Positions 6,467-16,151 of a stretch of DNA of 29,340 bases are shown one piece after another (the stretch's first letter is position 1; each line of letters begins with the position of its first letter). Under the pieces are notes generated by a model. It searched no databases. It worked only from the letters and a program-made list of their open reading frames with translations, and was not told the origin of the DNA. A program made the position numbers and the translations under genes. Source of the stretch: a virus; IMG/VR virus record IMGVR_UViG_3300027974_000119, positions 1 through 29,340 of that record. One strand, 5' to 3'.

Positions 6467-7393
6467 TTAAAGATTTGATACTACTTGTGATGCATAAACC
6501 GCAGTTCCTAATCTGAATTTAGCATTGAAATTCATGATATCATCCGCTTCATTGTAGTAGAATTTGAATGTATCCATTTCATCTAATAAACCAGTTCCAA
6601 AGAAAATGTATTTTTTAGGAGCTAAGATTACACGTGCTGGATCATTGATACCAGGTGCTGCGAAAACTGTGATGTTTGTACCTGGGAAAACGAATGAGCT
6701 AGGAGCATTAACACCACTTGCATTTGATACTTGTGCAAATTGTCCGATAACTGAAGCGCCTGTGTTAATCAATGCAGCAACCAATGCTTGATAGTTAGCA
6801 TATGAAGTATACATGATTAAATCATCTTCAGTTTGTAAAGCTGGCGTTAATGAACCAACGTTTAACCAAAATTCAGCGATAGCTGTTGAAGTTGTCCATT
6901 GTGTGTAAGCACCAGCTGAATTGATTGAACCTTGAGCATTTTCAGTTTGATATAATAAACCTGTTAATGTAGCTCCGTCTCCTTGCCAAATTGTATTCTC
7001 AACATACTTAGCGATATTAGCCATTTTGTTGTTTGCGATTAATTCAGCAAAAGGTACTGTCTCTTGTTGAGCACCCGCACCTAATTGAGAAGATGTCCAT
7101 TTGCTTCTTAAATCTTCAGGGCACATTTGCTCTTTTAACATTTTAGAACCTACAACTAAAGGAATTTGAGAGAATACTGTTGCGTTTGAACCTACTTGGC
7201 CCGCTGCAAATCCACAAGTTGCATCTTTGATGTCAACTGTTGAATTCATTAAGTTAATAGATGAAGTTCCCGCTGTTTTACCCGCTTCGATTGTTACGAA
7301 TTCGGTAGTAAATGATTTTAATAATGCTGCACTAATTAGGTCAGTACTTAATTGGTCAGTATATGCTGGTAATGATGATACGTTAAATGACAT
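6467..7393 (-). CDS. Major capsid protein
   Basis: A 308-residue protein resembling major capsid proteins of Bacteroidota phages (HK97-like fold expected). Seen: N-terminal SLPAYTDQLSTDLISAAL, a G/A/S-rich beta region (GKTAGTSSINLMNSTVDIKD), the segment MCPEDLRSKWTSSQLGAG, then ANIAKYVENTIWQGDG, a central MYTSYANYQALVAAL helix, and a late FFGTGLLDEMDTFKFYYNEA followed by FRLGTAVY. It is preceded by a scaffold-like gene with a 3-base gap and, one gene further, by an XkdF-like protease, a classical protease-scaffold-capsid series. It should assemble the icosahedral head. Confidence 0.82.
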   Translation of the reverse strand: MSFNVSSLPAYTDQLSTDLISAALLKSFTTEFVTIEAGKTAGTSSINLMNSTVDIKDATCGFAAGQVGSNATVFSQIPLVVGSKMLKEQMCPEDLRSKWTSSQLGAGAQQETVPFAELIANNKMANIAKYVENTIWQGDGATLTGLLYQTENAQGSINSAGAYTQWTTSTAIAEFWLNVGSLTPALQTEDDLIMYTSYANYQALVAALINTGASVIGQFAQVSNASGVNAPSSFVFPGTNITVFAAPGINDPARVILAPKKYIFFGTGLLDEMDTFKFYYNEADDIMNFNAKFRLGTAVYASQVVSNL

Positions 7394-7396
7394 AGT

Positions 7397-7900
7397 TTAT
7401 TTTTTTAATTGGTTTTTAATTTCTTTTAATTTTTCTAATCTTGAAAATGTTGTTTCGATAACTTCGTTATCAGTTTTTTTAATTGGTGCAACCGCTGGCG
7501 CTTTTGAAAATGAGTTTACTCTTTCTTTCAAAGTAGCGATTTCAGTTCCTAATTCGCTAATTGATTCATAAACTAATTGCAAAGGATCAACCGATGGAGC
7601 TTCGCTAGATGCTTCAATCGATACTTCTACTGGTGCTTCAGGTGCAATTTCTTCAGGCATTTCAGCTTCTGGCATTCTTACTACTTCAGTAATTACGCCT
7701 AGATCATCTGTCATGAAGATAGTCCCGTCTACTAATGTGTGTTCACCAGCTCCAACTGGGTTATTTTCAGCGTCAAAAACTGGATAACCTACTTCTAATT
7801 TTTCAGTAGATAATTCAGTTCCATCAACTAAAATTAATTTCTCTAAAGACACTTCTACGCCTAGTAGTGCTCTAATTTGGTTTAATTTAATCTTGTACAT
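7397..7900 (-). CDS. Scaffold-like protein ahead of the capsid gene
   Basis: This 167-residue protein has an N-terminal beta-rich half (about 1-75, with DGTELSTEKLEVGYPVFD and HTLVDGTIFMTDD). An acidic Pro/Glu/Ala/Ser linker follows (about 76-105), then a C-terminal coiled-coil-like helix (SISELGTEIATLKERV and later SRLEKLKEIKNQLKK). Acidic linker plus basic C-terminal coiled coil next to the capsid gene fits a scaffolding protein cleaved by the upstream protease. A decoration protein is the alternative. It ends 3 bases before the capsid ATG. Confidence 0.6.
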   Translation of the reverse strand: MYKIKLNQIRALLGVEVSLEKLILVDGTELSTEKLEVGYPVFDAENNPVGAGEHTLVDGTIFMTDDLGVITEVVRMPEAEMPEEIAPEAPVEVSIEASSEAPSVDPLQLVYESISELGTEIATLKERVNSFSKAPAVAPIKKTDNEVIETTFSRLEKLKEIKNQLKK

Positions 7901-7950
7901 ATTGGTATATATTTAATTTAAAGTTTTTAACAATTTATGTGAATAACTAT

Positions 7951-8934
7951 TTATTTATTATCGGGTAAGAAACCATGGTTTGGCTGGTCATATGGAGCCG
8001 TACCCGCAAGCCCTGGCGCTTTACCTTTATTAATTACTTTCTCTTTTGCATTAATGTAATATTTACGCCAAAAATGTTTGCAATTCGCACCACCCGAATA
8101 TTTCCATATATCATAAATATCCGTACCACGTGGCCCGAAGCCAGGGTTAACTGGCGCCTGTGCGATTGCTCTAATTTCCTCAAATGTAAAAAACGTTTCT
8201 AATGATAGCATGGTTCTACAAAAGATTCTTTCTGCAGGTGGCCCATCGTACTTGTAGACCGTCAATCCTTCTTTATATCCTTGTGGTGGGATAAAATTTT
8301 CATCGTATTCTACCACATCAAATTCTTCCATTTCACTTGCTTTGATACCTAAAGTCTTCGCAAGTTCAATGGCTTTATCTTCGTCAAATTCCATGATTCC
8401 TTTTATCTTGTTGAATAACTCTTCATTCTCATATTCTTCAAATACACCTTCAACACTAAAGCCTTTTAACTCTCCGTTCTTAACTCTTTTCCATGTTTCT
8501 TTGTCTTCTACTTGCATGCTTACCATCCACGTTCCAACGGGCACATCGTAGCCATATTTCTGAATAGCCTTATCGTTTTCATCTTCTACTATCCACGATT
8601 CATAAACGTAGGTACCCGTTTTCTTAACATTCTCATGGTCTTGATTGATGTCATTTGTGCGAGCTTCTTTCATGAATTTTTTAGCAATCTTTAAAATAGT
8701 TTCTTTGCTAAATATTACATCGTAGTAATTCCCATTATCGTCAACTCGAATTATTTTTAAATCGGGTATCATTGCTGGCCCAATAACAATTTGCAAATCA
8801 TTATCAAACCTGTATTTTTCAGTTTCTTTTTTGAAGTACATGAAGTCTACTTCGATGGCTGGCTCCTCAACAAGTGAAATTTTATCCACTCCACCTTCAT
8901 CGCTAATTACTAATTCTATTAATTTTCTATTCAT
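7951..8934 (-). CDS. XkdF-like prohead serine protease
   Basis: Probable head-maturation protease of the XkdF/PBSX type. The catalytic-type His is His100 in NQDHENVKKTG, and the nucleophile-type Ser is Ser160 in LKGFSVEG. Between them is the family-typical YVYESWIVED and VPVGTWMVSMQVED sequence. At 327 residues it is long because residues about 220-327 form an extra domain with DIYDIWKYSGGANC and KHFWRKYY, a Trp/Cys/His-rich pattern also seen in minor head proteins. It lies directly after the tape measure (one-base gap) and before the scaffold-like and capsid genes. The C-terminal domain may anchor the protease to the procapsid. Confidence 0.8.
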   Translation of the reverse strand: MNRKLIELVISDEGGVDKISLVEEPAIEVDFMYFKKETEKYRFDNDLQIVIGPAMIPDLKIIRVDDNGNYYDVIFSKETILKIAKKFMKEARTNDINQDHENVKKTGTYVYESWIVEDENDKAIQKYGYDVPVGTWMVSMQVEDKETWKRVKNGELKGFSVEGVFEEYENEELFNKIKGIMEFDEDKAIELAKTLGIKASEMEEFDVVEYDENFIPPQGYKEGLTVYKYDGPPAERIFCRTMLSLETFFTFEEIRAIAQAPVNPGFGPRGTDIYDIWKYSGGANCKHFWRKYYINAKEKVINKGKAPGLAGTAPYDQPNHGFLPDNK

Positions 8935-8935
8935 A

Positions 8936-11362
8936 TTATAAACGTGCTATTTGTTTAAGTTTTAAATTGGCTTCAATTTGACTTGTCATTTCAGAAGCTA
9001 CTACATATGTCTTAAATATAGGATTTGCGTTATTTTGATTGCCAAACGCTACACCGCCACCCGCTTGATTGATATTTGATAATAAATTACCAAACATCGC
9101 AGTCGATTTTGCATTAATTACAGATTCACCATTTGATAAATTTGCAATGATAGAATCACTTGTTGAGGTTCCCATACCTTGAACCAATCCACCCGTTGCG
9201 AATTTGGATGGTGCTGTTTTGCCAGGGCTTTCTGCATCTGATTTTGTATTGTTAATTTCTGCTATACTTTTACTAGCTTGTGCAATGATTGAAGCAATAC
9301 CGATTGCACCGCTTGCCGTATTCAATGCCACTGGTGCGGCTGCTGCCGTACCGAATGAAAGTATAGATGCTGGATGTCCTGTAAACTTAGCGTTTGTTGC
9401 AAATGTAGATGCTATAATTGAAGCTATTGAAGCCGCCTTTTCTAAAACGATTCCACCGATTGCAGCTTCTTTACTATTGCCAGCTATTTGTTGTAAAAGT
9501 TGACCAGCTTGACCAGCTACCTCAATGCCTTTGTTAATCGTATAGTCTTTGTAATCTAATTCAGTTTTGGCAATTAATTTTTTTTGCTCTGCAATTTCTT
9601 TTTCGATTGCAATGGTAGATTCTCCATTTGCTTTTAATTTATCTCGTAAATCTTCATAATGCTTTAATACATTATTTTGCTGGTCTAAATTATCATTATT
9701 TTCTTGTTGAATTATTGCAACCGCCTTATTGTAATTATCCTCTGCAATTTTTTGTTTTGTTTCTGCTATTTGTTTGTCAATCTCAATCGTAGATTTTCCG
9801 TAATCTTCTTGAATAGTTTTTAGATGTTCGTAATGTTCTAATTCTTTTTGCAAACTAACTTCATAATTTGCATCTTCAAGATTCATGAATTCAATCGACT
9901 TATTATATTCAGCTTCTTTGTCGGTTTCAATAGCTTCCGACATTCTTTTTGTATTACTAAGGCTTTCTTCTTCTAATGCTTTTTTTCTTAAATTAAGGTC
10001 TTTTATTTGATTGATTTCTTCAAGCTTTCTTCTATGCTGTAATATAGCTTTTTTAGTAGCACTATCCGCTTCTAAATCTTCACGTTCTTTGATTGATAAA
10101 TTAAGGATATTTTTATCTTTTTCAGCTTGTTCTTTTAATCTTTGTTCTTCTTTTAATTGTGCATCTTTTTTCTTTTGTTGTTCTTCTTTTATTTTTCTAT
10201 CTTGTTCGTCTGCTGCTTCTTTATTTTTTCTTTTTTGTTCATCTGCTGCTTCTTTTTGAGCATTTGTTTTTTCTTGAGCTAATCCTACATTTAAATTCCT
10301 TTCAGCTGCTAAAAGTTGAGCGTTTGCATTTTTAACATCGTCAACTCTTAATTTATTTGTTTCATTATCAACTTTATATTTATTCTCAATAGATTTTAAT
10401 TCCTTTTCATTTTCTTCTATTCTTTTCTCAACATTTAAAGTCCAACCTCCTTGATTTTTAGTTTCTTGTAATTCAGCTTGTAATCTTGCAGCTAATTTTT
10501 TTCTTTCAACTATTTCTAGGTATTCAGCCAATGCAATTTCGTGAGTTGTTTGGTAATTCTTATTTGCTATTGATTGAGTTGCTTTTGCATTTGCAACGGC
10601 TGTTTTTAATATAGTAATTTCACCAATTCCTTGGGCTCTCATTAATCTATATTGATATTCCTCATCTAACTTTTTTGCCTCAATAGATTTCTTTATTTCT
10701 TCATTATTTTTTTTAGTAGCTTCAGTATGTTTTTTCAAAGCTTCAGCCGCTTCGTCAATTTTAGGCTTTGATTTTTGGAACATTTCAATTAACACATAAC
10801 CAGCCGCAACCAATCCCGAAATCGCTAACATTGTAGCACCAAGAGGACTAGCAGCCATTGCCGCATTCCACAGCCTTTGAGCTGCTGCACCTAATTTTTG
10901 TACTATAATGCTTTCTTTAATTACCGTATTTAATCTTTTAAAGCTATCAATACTTTCACCCAATGCTTGAACACCGCTTGCAAATGCCATAGCACTTTGA
11001 ACTTTTAAGATAGCTTGTTCAACATCTTTGCTTTTAGTTCCAAGTAATCCCATTACACCAGTAACCGCACTAAATCCACCAGCCACACCTGTAAGCGCTC
11101 CACTCAATGCTTTGAATTTAGCATCGGGATTGAATGCATCTGTTAATCCTTTAGCATCTCCCATTCTATCTTTTAAGATAGCTGCTGCCTTAGCCGCTTC
11201 TACGGCTTCTTTAGATGTCGCTCCAAACTTTTCTGAAAGTATGGCTACGTTTGCCGTTGCTTCTTTAAGTTGTTGTCGTAAACTCTTTACACTTTCATCT
11301 ACTTGATTCAATCCACTTAGGTCGGATGTGGTATTAATTCCTATATTTATTTCGTTTGCCAT
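8936..11362 (-). CDS. Tape measure protein
   Basis: An 808-residue protein expected to set tail length and help DNA entry. Seen: an N-terminal helical region (VDESVKSLRQQLKEATANVA, then ATSKEAVEAAKAAAILKDRM). A Gly/Ala/Val-rich hydrophobic part follows at about 83-190 (LTGVAGGFSAVTGVMGLLG; MAASPLGATMLAISGLVAAG). Very long Lys/Glu/Gln coiled coils run from about 200 to 610. A second Ala/Ile-rich hydrophobic region at about 620-710 precedes a Gly/Ser-rich end (FATGGLVQGMGTSTSDSI). This layout is typical of siphovirus tape measures. The length would suggest a tail of about 120 nm by the usual 0.15 nm per residue rule. Confidence 0.88.
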   Translation of the reverse strand: MANEINIGINTTSDLSGLNQVDESVKSLRQQLKEATANVAILSEKFGATSKEAVEAAKAAAILKDRMGDAKGLTDAFNPDAKFKALSGALTGVAGGFSAVTGVMGLLGTKSKDVEQAILKVQSAMAFASGVQALGESIDSFKRLNTVIKESIIVQKLGAAAQRLWNAAMAASPLGATMLAISGLVAAGYVLIEMFQKSKPKIDEAAEALKKHTEATKKNNEEIKKSIEAKKLDEEYQYRLMRAQGIGEITILKTAVANAKATQSIANKNYQTTHEIALAEYLEIVERKKLAARLQAELQETKNQGGWTLNVEKRIEENEKELKSIENKYKVDNETNKLRVDDVKNANAQLLAAERNLNVGLAQEKTNAQKEAADEQKRKNKEAADEQDRKIKEEQQKKKDAQLKEEQRLKEQAEKDKNILNLSIKEREDLEADSATKKAILQHRRKLEEINQIKDLNLRKKALEEESLSNTKRMSEAIETDKEAEYNKSIEFMNLEDANYEVSLQKELEHYEHLKTIQEDYGKSTIEIDKQIAETKQKIAEDNYNKAVAIIQQENNDNLDQQNNVLKHYEDLRDKLKANGESTIAIEKEIAEQKKLIAKTELDYKDYTINKGIEVAGQAGQLLQQIAGNSKEAAIGGIVLEKAASIASIIASTFATNAKFTGHPASILSFGTAAAAPVALNTASGAIGIASIIAQASKSIAEINNTKSDAESPGKTAPSKFATGGLVQGMGTSTSDSIIANLSNGESVINAKSTAMFGNLLSNINQAGGGVAFGNQNNANPIFKTYVVASEMTSQIEANLKLKQIARL

Positions 11363-11371
11363 AGTTTAATT

Positions 11372-13546
11372 TTAAGGTATTATTGATATTGATTCTCCCA
11401 CTCTTACTAACTCCACTTTACAACTTGTTTTTTTCCCAACTTGATAATCGGTTATTTTGTTAACCATAAACCAACTATCTTTTATAAATATTTTATCATT
11501 AAATCTTAAATCAAAAATATTACTATAATCTAAAATGATATTCATTTCTAATATGCGCCCAAATGGATCGTATGTGAAGTTGTACCATTTTAGCCAGTAG
11601 TTGTTAAACAAGTCATTAATCGTTCTCATTGGGGGATTTGTAACCACTCCTGTAATAGGCCACAAAGGTGCTGAATTACGCCATGCAAGGTCGTCAAATG
11701 TAGTAGTATTAAAAATACTATATTGACTTACTAAAGGATATTCATTCCAATGAATAGTAGTATTCGCATCGTTTTTAATGTGCCATTCTAAAGGCGCTGC
11801 TACCATTCCATTGTAGTAAACTAATCTCAATTTTGGAACTATCGGAGTGCGCTCCGTGGTTGTATCTTTAGCAATGTGTGGGATTAAAAATTTAGCTGCA
11901 AGTTTTTGGTTTGCACTTGCGCTGGTTTGAGCGCTGGCGTTCCCAATCGGTAGCAATGGCGTAGGCGCAAATAACGATTGCGTTACTTTATTACCAACTA
12001 TATTTTCATTTTGACTATCAATGTCTAATTGTCCAAATGTTCGCTTAGTTGCTAACTGAAAATTGTAATTTACATAGTCACTATCTTCGTCATCTAAAAA
12101 AGTGTTTGACCTAGTTTGACTTTCAAACAATGGTTTACTTTGAATGTCAACATTACCATCTACTAAATCCGTCCAATCTCTTTGCGCTCCTTGTTCTACC
12201 CAATCCACCCACGGCGTAATTATGAAATGTTTTGATTTTGTTTTGGATGGCTCTAATACCAGGTTAAATCGTTCAATTATAGCCTTTAAAAAGTCAATAT
12301 TTTTAACGTTGTTTGGTAGGTAATTATTCAATACATTGATATTGTCAACCGTTGTATTTTGAGTTAGTGTAACATTCTCAATAGATGCAAGTCCTGGTAT
12401 TATTGATGGTGCATTTACTCTAAAAATAAGCTCATCACCAATTGCTGCTTGTGCATTGTAAATATTAAAAGTATGATTAAAAGTATATAGATAGTTTTGT
12501 ACTGGTGGCGTATATGTAAAACTTTGAGTTGCTATTACGGCTGGTATTGGTAAACTTAAATTGAATATTTCAATACTAAATGTAACTGGCGTAGTTGTAG
12601 CAAATTGTCTATAACCGCCTGCAATATTGAATGTAAAATAATCTACTAAAGGAGTTTGAAAGGTTAAAGGAACTGTGAAAACTGATGTGCTATTATTGAA
12701 TGAATTTGCCGTGTCATAAATCTCAAACGGCAATGCAATTTTTGTTATGCCTAAATTCAAACTTTGATTCGCATATCCTTTCGCTTGAAACTTAGGAGTT
12801 TTTCTATCTATCGCCGTATCGGTTTGTTCTGTAATTATATATTGACTTGTAAAGTCTGAACCGCTTAAAAAGTCACTCTCATATGTATATCCACTCCCAT
12901 CAAAAATAGCATCAAGTAAAACCTTAGCACGAATTACGGGCTTAAATTGTTCTACCGATAATGGGTTTAAATTACTTGTAAATCCTTTTTTTGAGTTAGT
13001 ACCATCAAATAAAGACAAAGTACTTTGAACTGGTCTTCCATCTAAGTAATCATAACCCCACTCAATCAAAGGATATATAATGTCTCCTAAAAATAAGTTT
13101 TTACTCCAACTATCTACAACGTTAACATAGCTTTTAACATGATTGTATGCTGTAAGGTTTAAGCTATTCATGAAACTCCCACCAATAGCTGCACTAAAGT
13201 CTGACACCTCTCCAAAAAAAGTAACCTCATATTCAACATTCCTATCACGATTGTTTGTGATTATGTTACTCAATCGAATACTACCAACGGCAATCGTCAC
13301 GTTGCTATCTTCAATGTATGATTCAATCTTTTTAGTTGCATCAAAACTTTGTGCATTGATGTTAAATGCACTCTTAAAAAACAAGTTATTATTTGCCGTG
13401 TTTGGTACTCTGAATGTTTGCGAATATGTCGATGGATTTGCAGTCGGTTCCATTATGTCAGCTACTGACATATTCAATTTTATAGGATTATTCTCGATTA
13501 AATCTAATAAAATAAATCCACTAGTAATTTTAACGTATAATCTCAT
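11372..13546 (-). CDS. Large tail/baseplate structural protein, 724 aa
   Basis: Likely a tail-tip or baseplate protein. It begins MRLYVKITSGFILLDLIENN and then NMSVADIMEPTANPSTYSQ, with FRVPNTANNN, a start seen in large tail proteins of Bacteroidota phages. The whole chain is beta-rich, Asn/Thr/Tyr-rich, with few charged helices. The last 100 residues (SNIFDLRFNDKIFIKDSWFM, VNKITDYQVGKKTSCKVELV) look like a folded terminal domain. It lies between another large tail protein, sharing one base with it, and the tape measure. Hub, distal tail and receptor-binding functions cannot be told apart here. Confidence 0.62.
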   Translation of the reverse strand: MRLYVKITSGFILLDLIENNPIKLNMSVADIMEPTANPSTYSQTFRVPNTANNNLFFKSAFNINAQSFDATKKIESYIEDSNVTIAVGSIRLSNIITNNRDRNVEYEVTFFGEVSDFSAAIGGSFMNSLNLTAYNHVKSYVNVVDSWSKNLFLGDIIYPLIEWGYDYLDGRPVQSTLSLFDGTNSKKGFTSNLNPLSVEQFKPVIRAKVLLDAIFDGSGYTYESDFLSGSDFTSQYIITEQTDTAIDRKTPKFQAKGYANQSLNLGITKIALPFEIYDTANSFNNSTSVFTVPLTFQTPLVDYFTFNIAGGYRQFATTTPVTFSIEIFNLSLPIPAVIATQSFTYTPPVQNYLYTFNHTFNIYNAQAAIGDELIFRVNAPSIIPGLASIENVTLTQNTTVDNINVLNNYLPNNVKNIDFLKAIIERFNLVLEPSKTKSKHFIITPWVDWVEQGAQRDWTDLVDGNVDIQSKPLFESQTRSNTFLDDEDSDYVNYNFQLATKRTFGQLDIDSQNENIVGNKVTQSLFAPTPLLPIGNASAQTSASANQKLAAKFLIPHIAKDTTTERTPIVPKLRLVYYNGMVAAPLEWHIKNDANTTIHWNEYPLVSQYSIFNTTTFDDLAWRNSAPLWPITGVVTNPPMRTINDLFNNYWLKWYNFTYDPFGRILEMNIILDYSNIFDLRFNDKIFIKDSWFMVNKITDYQVGKKTSCKVELVRVGESISIIP

Positions 13547-15009
13547 TAATTTATCTTTTGATTTTGGTTTAAGAATATCTCAAATTCCCCCTGTACTAAT
13601 TTTACTTGTTTTATATTCTTTGTTTTGTAGCTTGTTTGACCTATTCGAACGCTATAAGGTACCGCAACGTTATAAGCGCTATCATTAAAATAAGCAATAA
13701 CATTTGGGCTCTTTTGCAATCCTTCAAGTAAGTTAACTTCATCCTGTGTTAACCAATCCGTGTTCAATGTCCACGATGTCATTGCTTGCTTATTGTAGAT
13801 AACATCACCGCCTTTTGTTTGCAATGTGTATGCTGGTATAGATACGTAGGTAGGCACGGGACTAAGCTCCGACCAATTCATTGTTTCTTGATAGTAGTTG
13901 TCATTCGTAGTCGATGTTTCCTTCTCCATGAATGCAGTAAAGTTCATGTAATCTCGACCGCCTAAGTCATTTAACCAACTTAATCGAACACGAGTGTATA
14001 ACGTATCGCAATCTTCTAGCATTGTAAATCTACTAACTTGTGTAATAGGAATGTCTGGAATGCATCCATTACCACTTGCATGATTATACATTTGAACTTC
14101 AATATATTCACCTTCGCTCATTGTATATGACATACCCGTATTTATGTTAATCATATCCATCAAAGATACCAATCTACATTGCGCATGAAGTATATCAAAT
14201 TCAGCGCTTAATTGGTTACCTACTACGTCACTACATGAAAACTTTTGCGCATATCCCCATTGGGCACTTACTTCAATAGGTAAGTTAGTTACAATCGGAT
14301 TGTCGTACTTATCAAAGTAACTCAATACCATGAATGCAATATAACTATCGTCTAAGTTGTTTGGGTATTGAGTCCAATTTATATAAGACAATACATTCAT
14401 GTCATTATAATAAACCTTTTGTTTTAAAGGTGCATAATTTAACGGATATGCTAAGTCTGAATAAGCTATTGCATCACCCCAATCGTATGATTTTCCACGG
14501 GATGGTAATATCCCATAACCACCACTACCTAAAATTCCGTTTGACATTCCATCCTGTTGAAGTCTGAAATCTAAGCCACTATTCCATACATGCACTGGTA
14601 TGCTAAAATGATTTTGCACCGTTCTTGCAAATAGATAATAGTTTGGATTACCTATGCCACCCGTTCCATTGTATAAGACACCACCATACTCCTCACCACA
14701 AATTACAAACGCTCTTAAACTTGAATTGGTATTATCTGCAAAAATAAACGAATATAAACTTGTGTCAATCGTTGTCTCGGGTATAATATCATTCTTTAAA
14801 TTAGATTGACAAATTTGACTAATATCAACCATACCAGCACCGCTCGGGTTTGGTTTAACTTTTAATCTTATTTGAAATGTTGAATTTATATAAACATCAA
14901 ACACATAACTAAAATTTGGTTGACTTATTTCATCACTAGTAACACTCCATATAATCGGATTGTATGTTCCTTGTAGGTAAGATGGTGCGTAATTAATTGT
15001 TGTTATCAT
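13546..15009 (-). CDS. Tail structural protein, 487 aa
   Basis: A beta-rich protein starting MITTINYAPSYLQGTYNPII, with many aromatic residues (VFDVYINSTFQIRLKV, YLFARTVQNHFSIPVHVWN, GYGILPSRGKSYDWG) and no membrane segment. It ends with VRIGQTSYKTKNIKQVKLVQ and EFEIFLNQNQ. The pattern fits a distal tail, baseplate or adhesin component, but a specific family is not recognised. It directly follows the tail assembly chaperone gene; the -1 frame of that gene overlaps the first 17 bases here. It shares one base with the 724-residue protein gene. Confidence 0.62.
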   Translation of the reverse strand: MITTINYAPSYLQGTYNPIIWSVTSDEISQPNFSYVFDVYINSTFQIRLKVKPNPSGAGMVDISQICQSNLKNDIIPETTIDTSLYSFIFADNTNSSLRAFVICGEEYGGVLYNGTGGIGNPNYYLFARTVQNHFSIPVHVWNSGLDFRLQQDGMSNGILGSGGYGILPSRGKSYDWGDAIAYSDLAYPLNYAPLKQKVYYNDMNVLSYINWTQYPNNLDDSYIAFMVLSYFDKYDNPIVTNLPIEVSAQWGYAQKFSCSDVVGNQLSAEFDILHAQCRLVSLMDMININTGMSYTMSEGEYIEVQMYNHASGNGCIPDIPITQVSRFTMLEDCDTLYTRVRLSWLNDLGGRDYMNFTAFMEKETSTTNDNYYQETMNWSELSPVPTYVSIPAYTLQTKGGDVIYNKQAMTSWTLNTDWLTQDEVNLLEGLQKSPNVIAYFNDSAYNVAVPYSVRIGQTSYKTKNIKQVKLVQGEFEIFLNQNQKIN

Positions 15010-15714
15010 TTTTATTCTTTTGGTGGGCTAAAAAATTATAAGCCGTGATTAATTCTATTTTGGTAACTTCTTCGATTTTGAGGATGTCGTCTTTAGCAAG
15101 GTAGTAAATAAACGCATTCCAACCTCGAGCGCAACGGATGTCAGCACGTTCAAGATTTTCTTTTTCTTCTCCGCTTTCGGTTTCTCCGAAAAGTCCTTTA
15201 TAGCTCCTTTCAAGTTGCCCAATATATTTAAAAAAAAAACTGCCGTGTTTAATGCCACCTTAACTGGCATTTTTTCTGCAAATAATTCAGCACGAGCTTC
15301 AAACGTATCGGGATTAAATGGTTCTACTACGAAAGGTAATTTGCTTTTTAATGGTCTATAAAGTATAGCCATAATCTTATGTAGATTGAAATTTAATTTA
15401 GGATGGTTTTTTAATATGTCAATATCTGCCATCTCTCCAACGCTCAATTTCTTAACGTCTATTAAGCCATACGATATACCTTCAATAGTCACGATGTTAT
15501 CAATCGAACCATCTCCTAAATCAAAACAATTTTTTACAAAGTCATTCCAAATACCATCAAGTACATTCGCTGGTATTATTCTAATTTCTTCTATGTCGCA
15601 ACCACTAACAATACGGATAACTTCCATGCGGTCGTGAATACTTGCATCGTCTTTGATTAAGTCTGAAATCTCAATGAATTTCTTAATTGATATGCTGTTA
15701 ATTTTCTTTATCAT
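14993..15714 (-). CDS. Tail assembly chaperone with candidate -1 frameshift (two products)
   Basis: The zero frame runs 15714-15055 (219 residues). Its first part contains DIDILKNHPKLNFNLHKIMA followed by ILYRPL, and later FAEKMPVKVALNTAVFF, a pattern seen in phage tail assembly chaperones. At codons 159-162 the DNA is G, then ten T (15239-15230), then AAA. The -1 frame is open from 15259 to a TAA at 14993-14995, contains no ATG, GTG or TTG, and would yield a 240-residue product with the new end FKYIGQLERSYKGLFG and AKDDILKIEEVTKIELITAY. In the roughly 60 codons after the run, the -1 frame has about one third G/C at third positions, typical here. The zero frame has about half. Tail chaperones such as lambda G/GT use -1 frameshifting. 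A homopolymer sequencing error is the alternative. Confidence 0.7.
15228..15240 (-). promoter_or_regulatory. Candidate slippery site (G, ten T, A) in the chaperone gene
   Basis: Read on the minus strand the zero-frame codons are GTT TTT TTT TTA. Slipping back by one base on TTT codons keeps perfect pairing. A +1 shift would meet TAA at once (15230-15228), so only -1 slippage extends the protein. Ribosomal slippage and polymerase slippage on the T-run are both possible. Confidence 0.6.
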
Positions 15715-16151
15715 GATGTTGCTCTACTTGTTTTAGTTGTTACGCCTGTTAATAATTCCACTATGTCAGCTCCTACTGTTTTTTCAAGTTTGCTAGCGAA
15801 GTACTCGATTAACTCGGTTGCATCTGCGCTTAACGATGTCCAATATCTTGGCAATATTCCTTTGCCAGTATGACCTGGTTTCGGATTCCATTTAGGCATT
15901 ATAAATTGACTCATTCCATAGCTTGCTTTGTCTGCATTGCTATACGTTCCTAAATCCACGTACACGCCATAATAGATATAGTAAAATGACAATGCAGGGT
16001 TTCCGTTCTTAGTTACTACCTTATATCTTATCGACCGCTTTAGCTTACCAGTTTTTACTGGCGCTTGTGCCTTCATGATATTAAGTATTTCTTGGCCCAA
16101 TGATTCGAGCGCCTTAGTAACTTGTCTAATATATAACTTTTGCGGATCCAT
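15711..16151 (-). CDS. HK97 gp10-like tail/neck completion protein
   Basis: This 146-residue protein has the signature of the HK97 gp10-like family, which helps join head and tail: an N-terminal helix (YIRQVTKALESLGQEILN), then APVKTGKLKRSIRYKV, beta strands with FYYIYYGVYVDLGTYS, and a C-terminal helical part. It overlaps the start of the chaperone gene by four bases (ATGA) and shares one base with the upstream gene. Order gp10-like, terminator-like, chaperone is typical of siphovirus tail modules, although here the terminator-like gene comes first. Confidence 0.78.
   Translation of the reverse strand: MDPQKLYIRQVTKALESLGQEILNIMKAQAPVKTGKLKRSIRYKVVTKNGNPALSFYYIYYGVYVDLGTYSNADKASYGMSQFIMPKWNPKPGHTGKGILPRYWTSLSADATELIEYFASKLEKTVGADIVELLTGVTTKTSRATS

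Noticed and set aside
10011-10259. Low-complexity plus-strand frame rich in Ser/Phe/Cys
   Set aside because: It is the reverse complement of the Lys/Glu/Gln-rich coiled coil in the tape measure gene.
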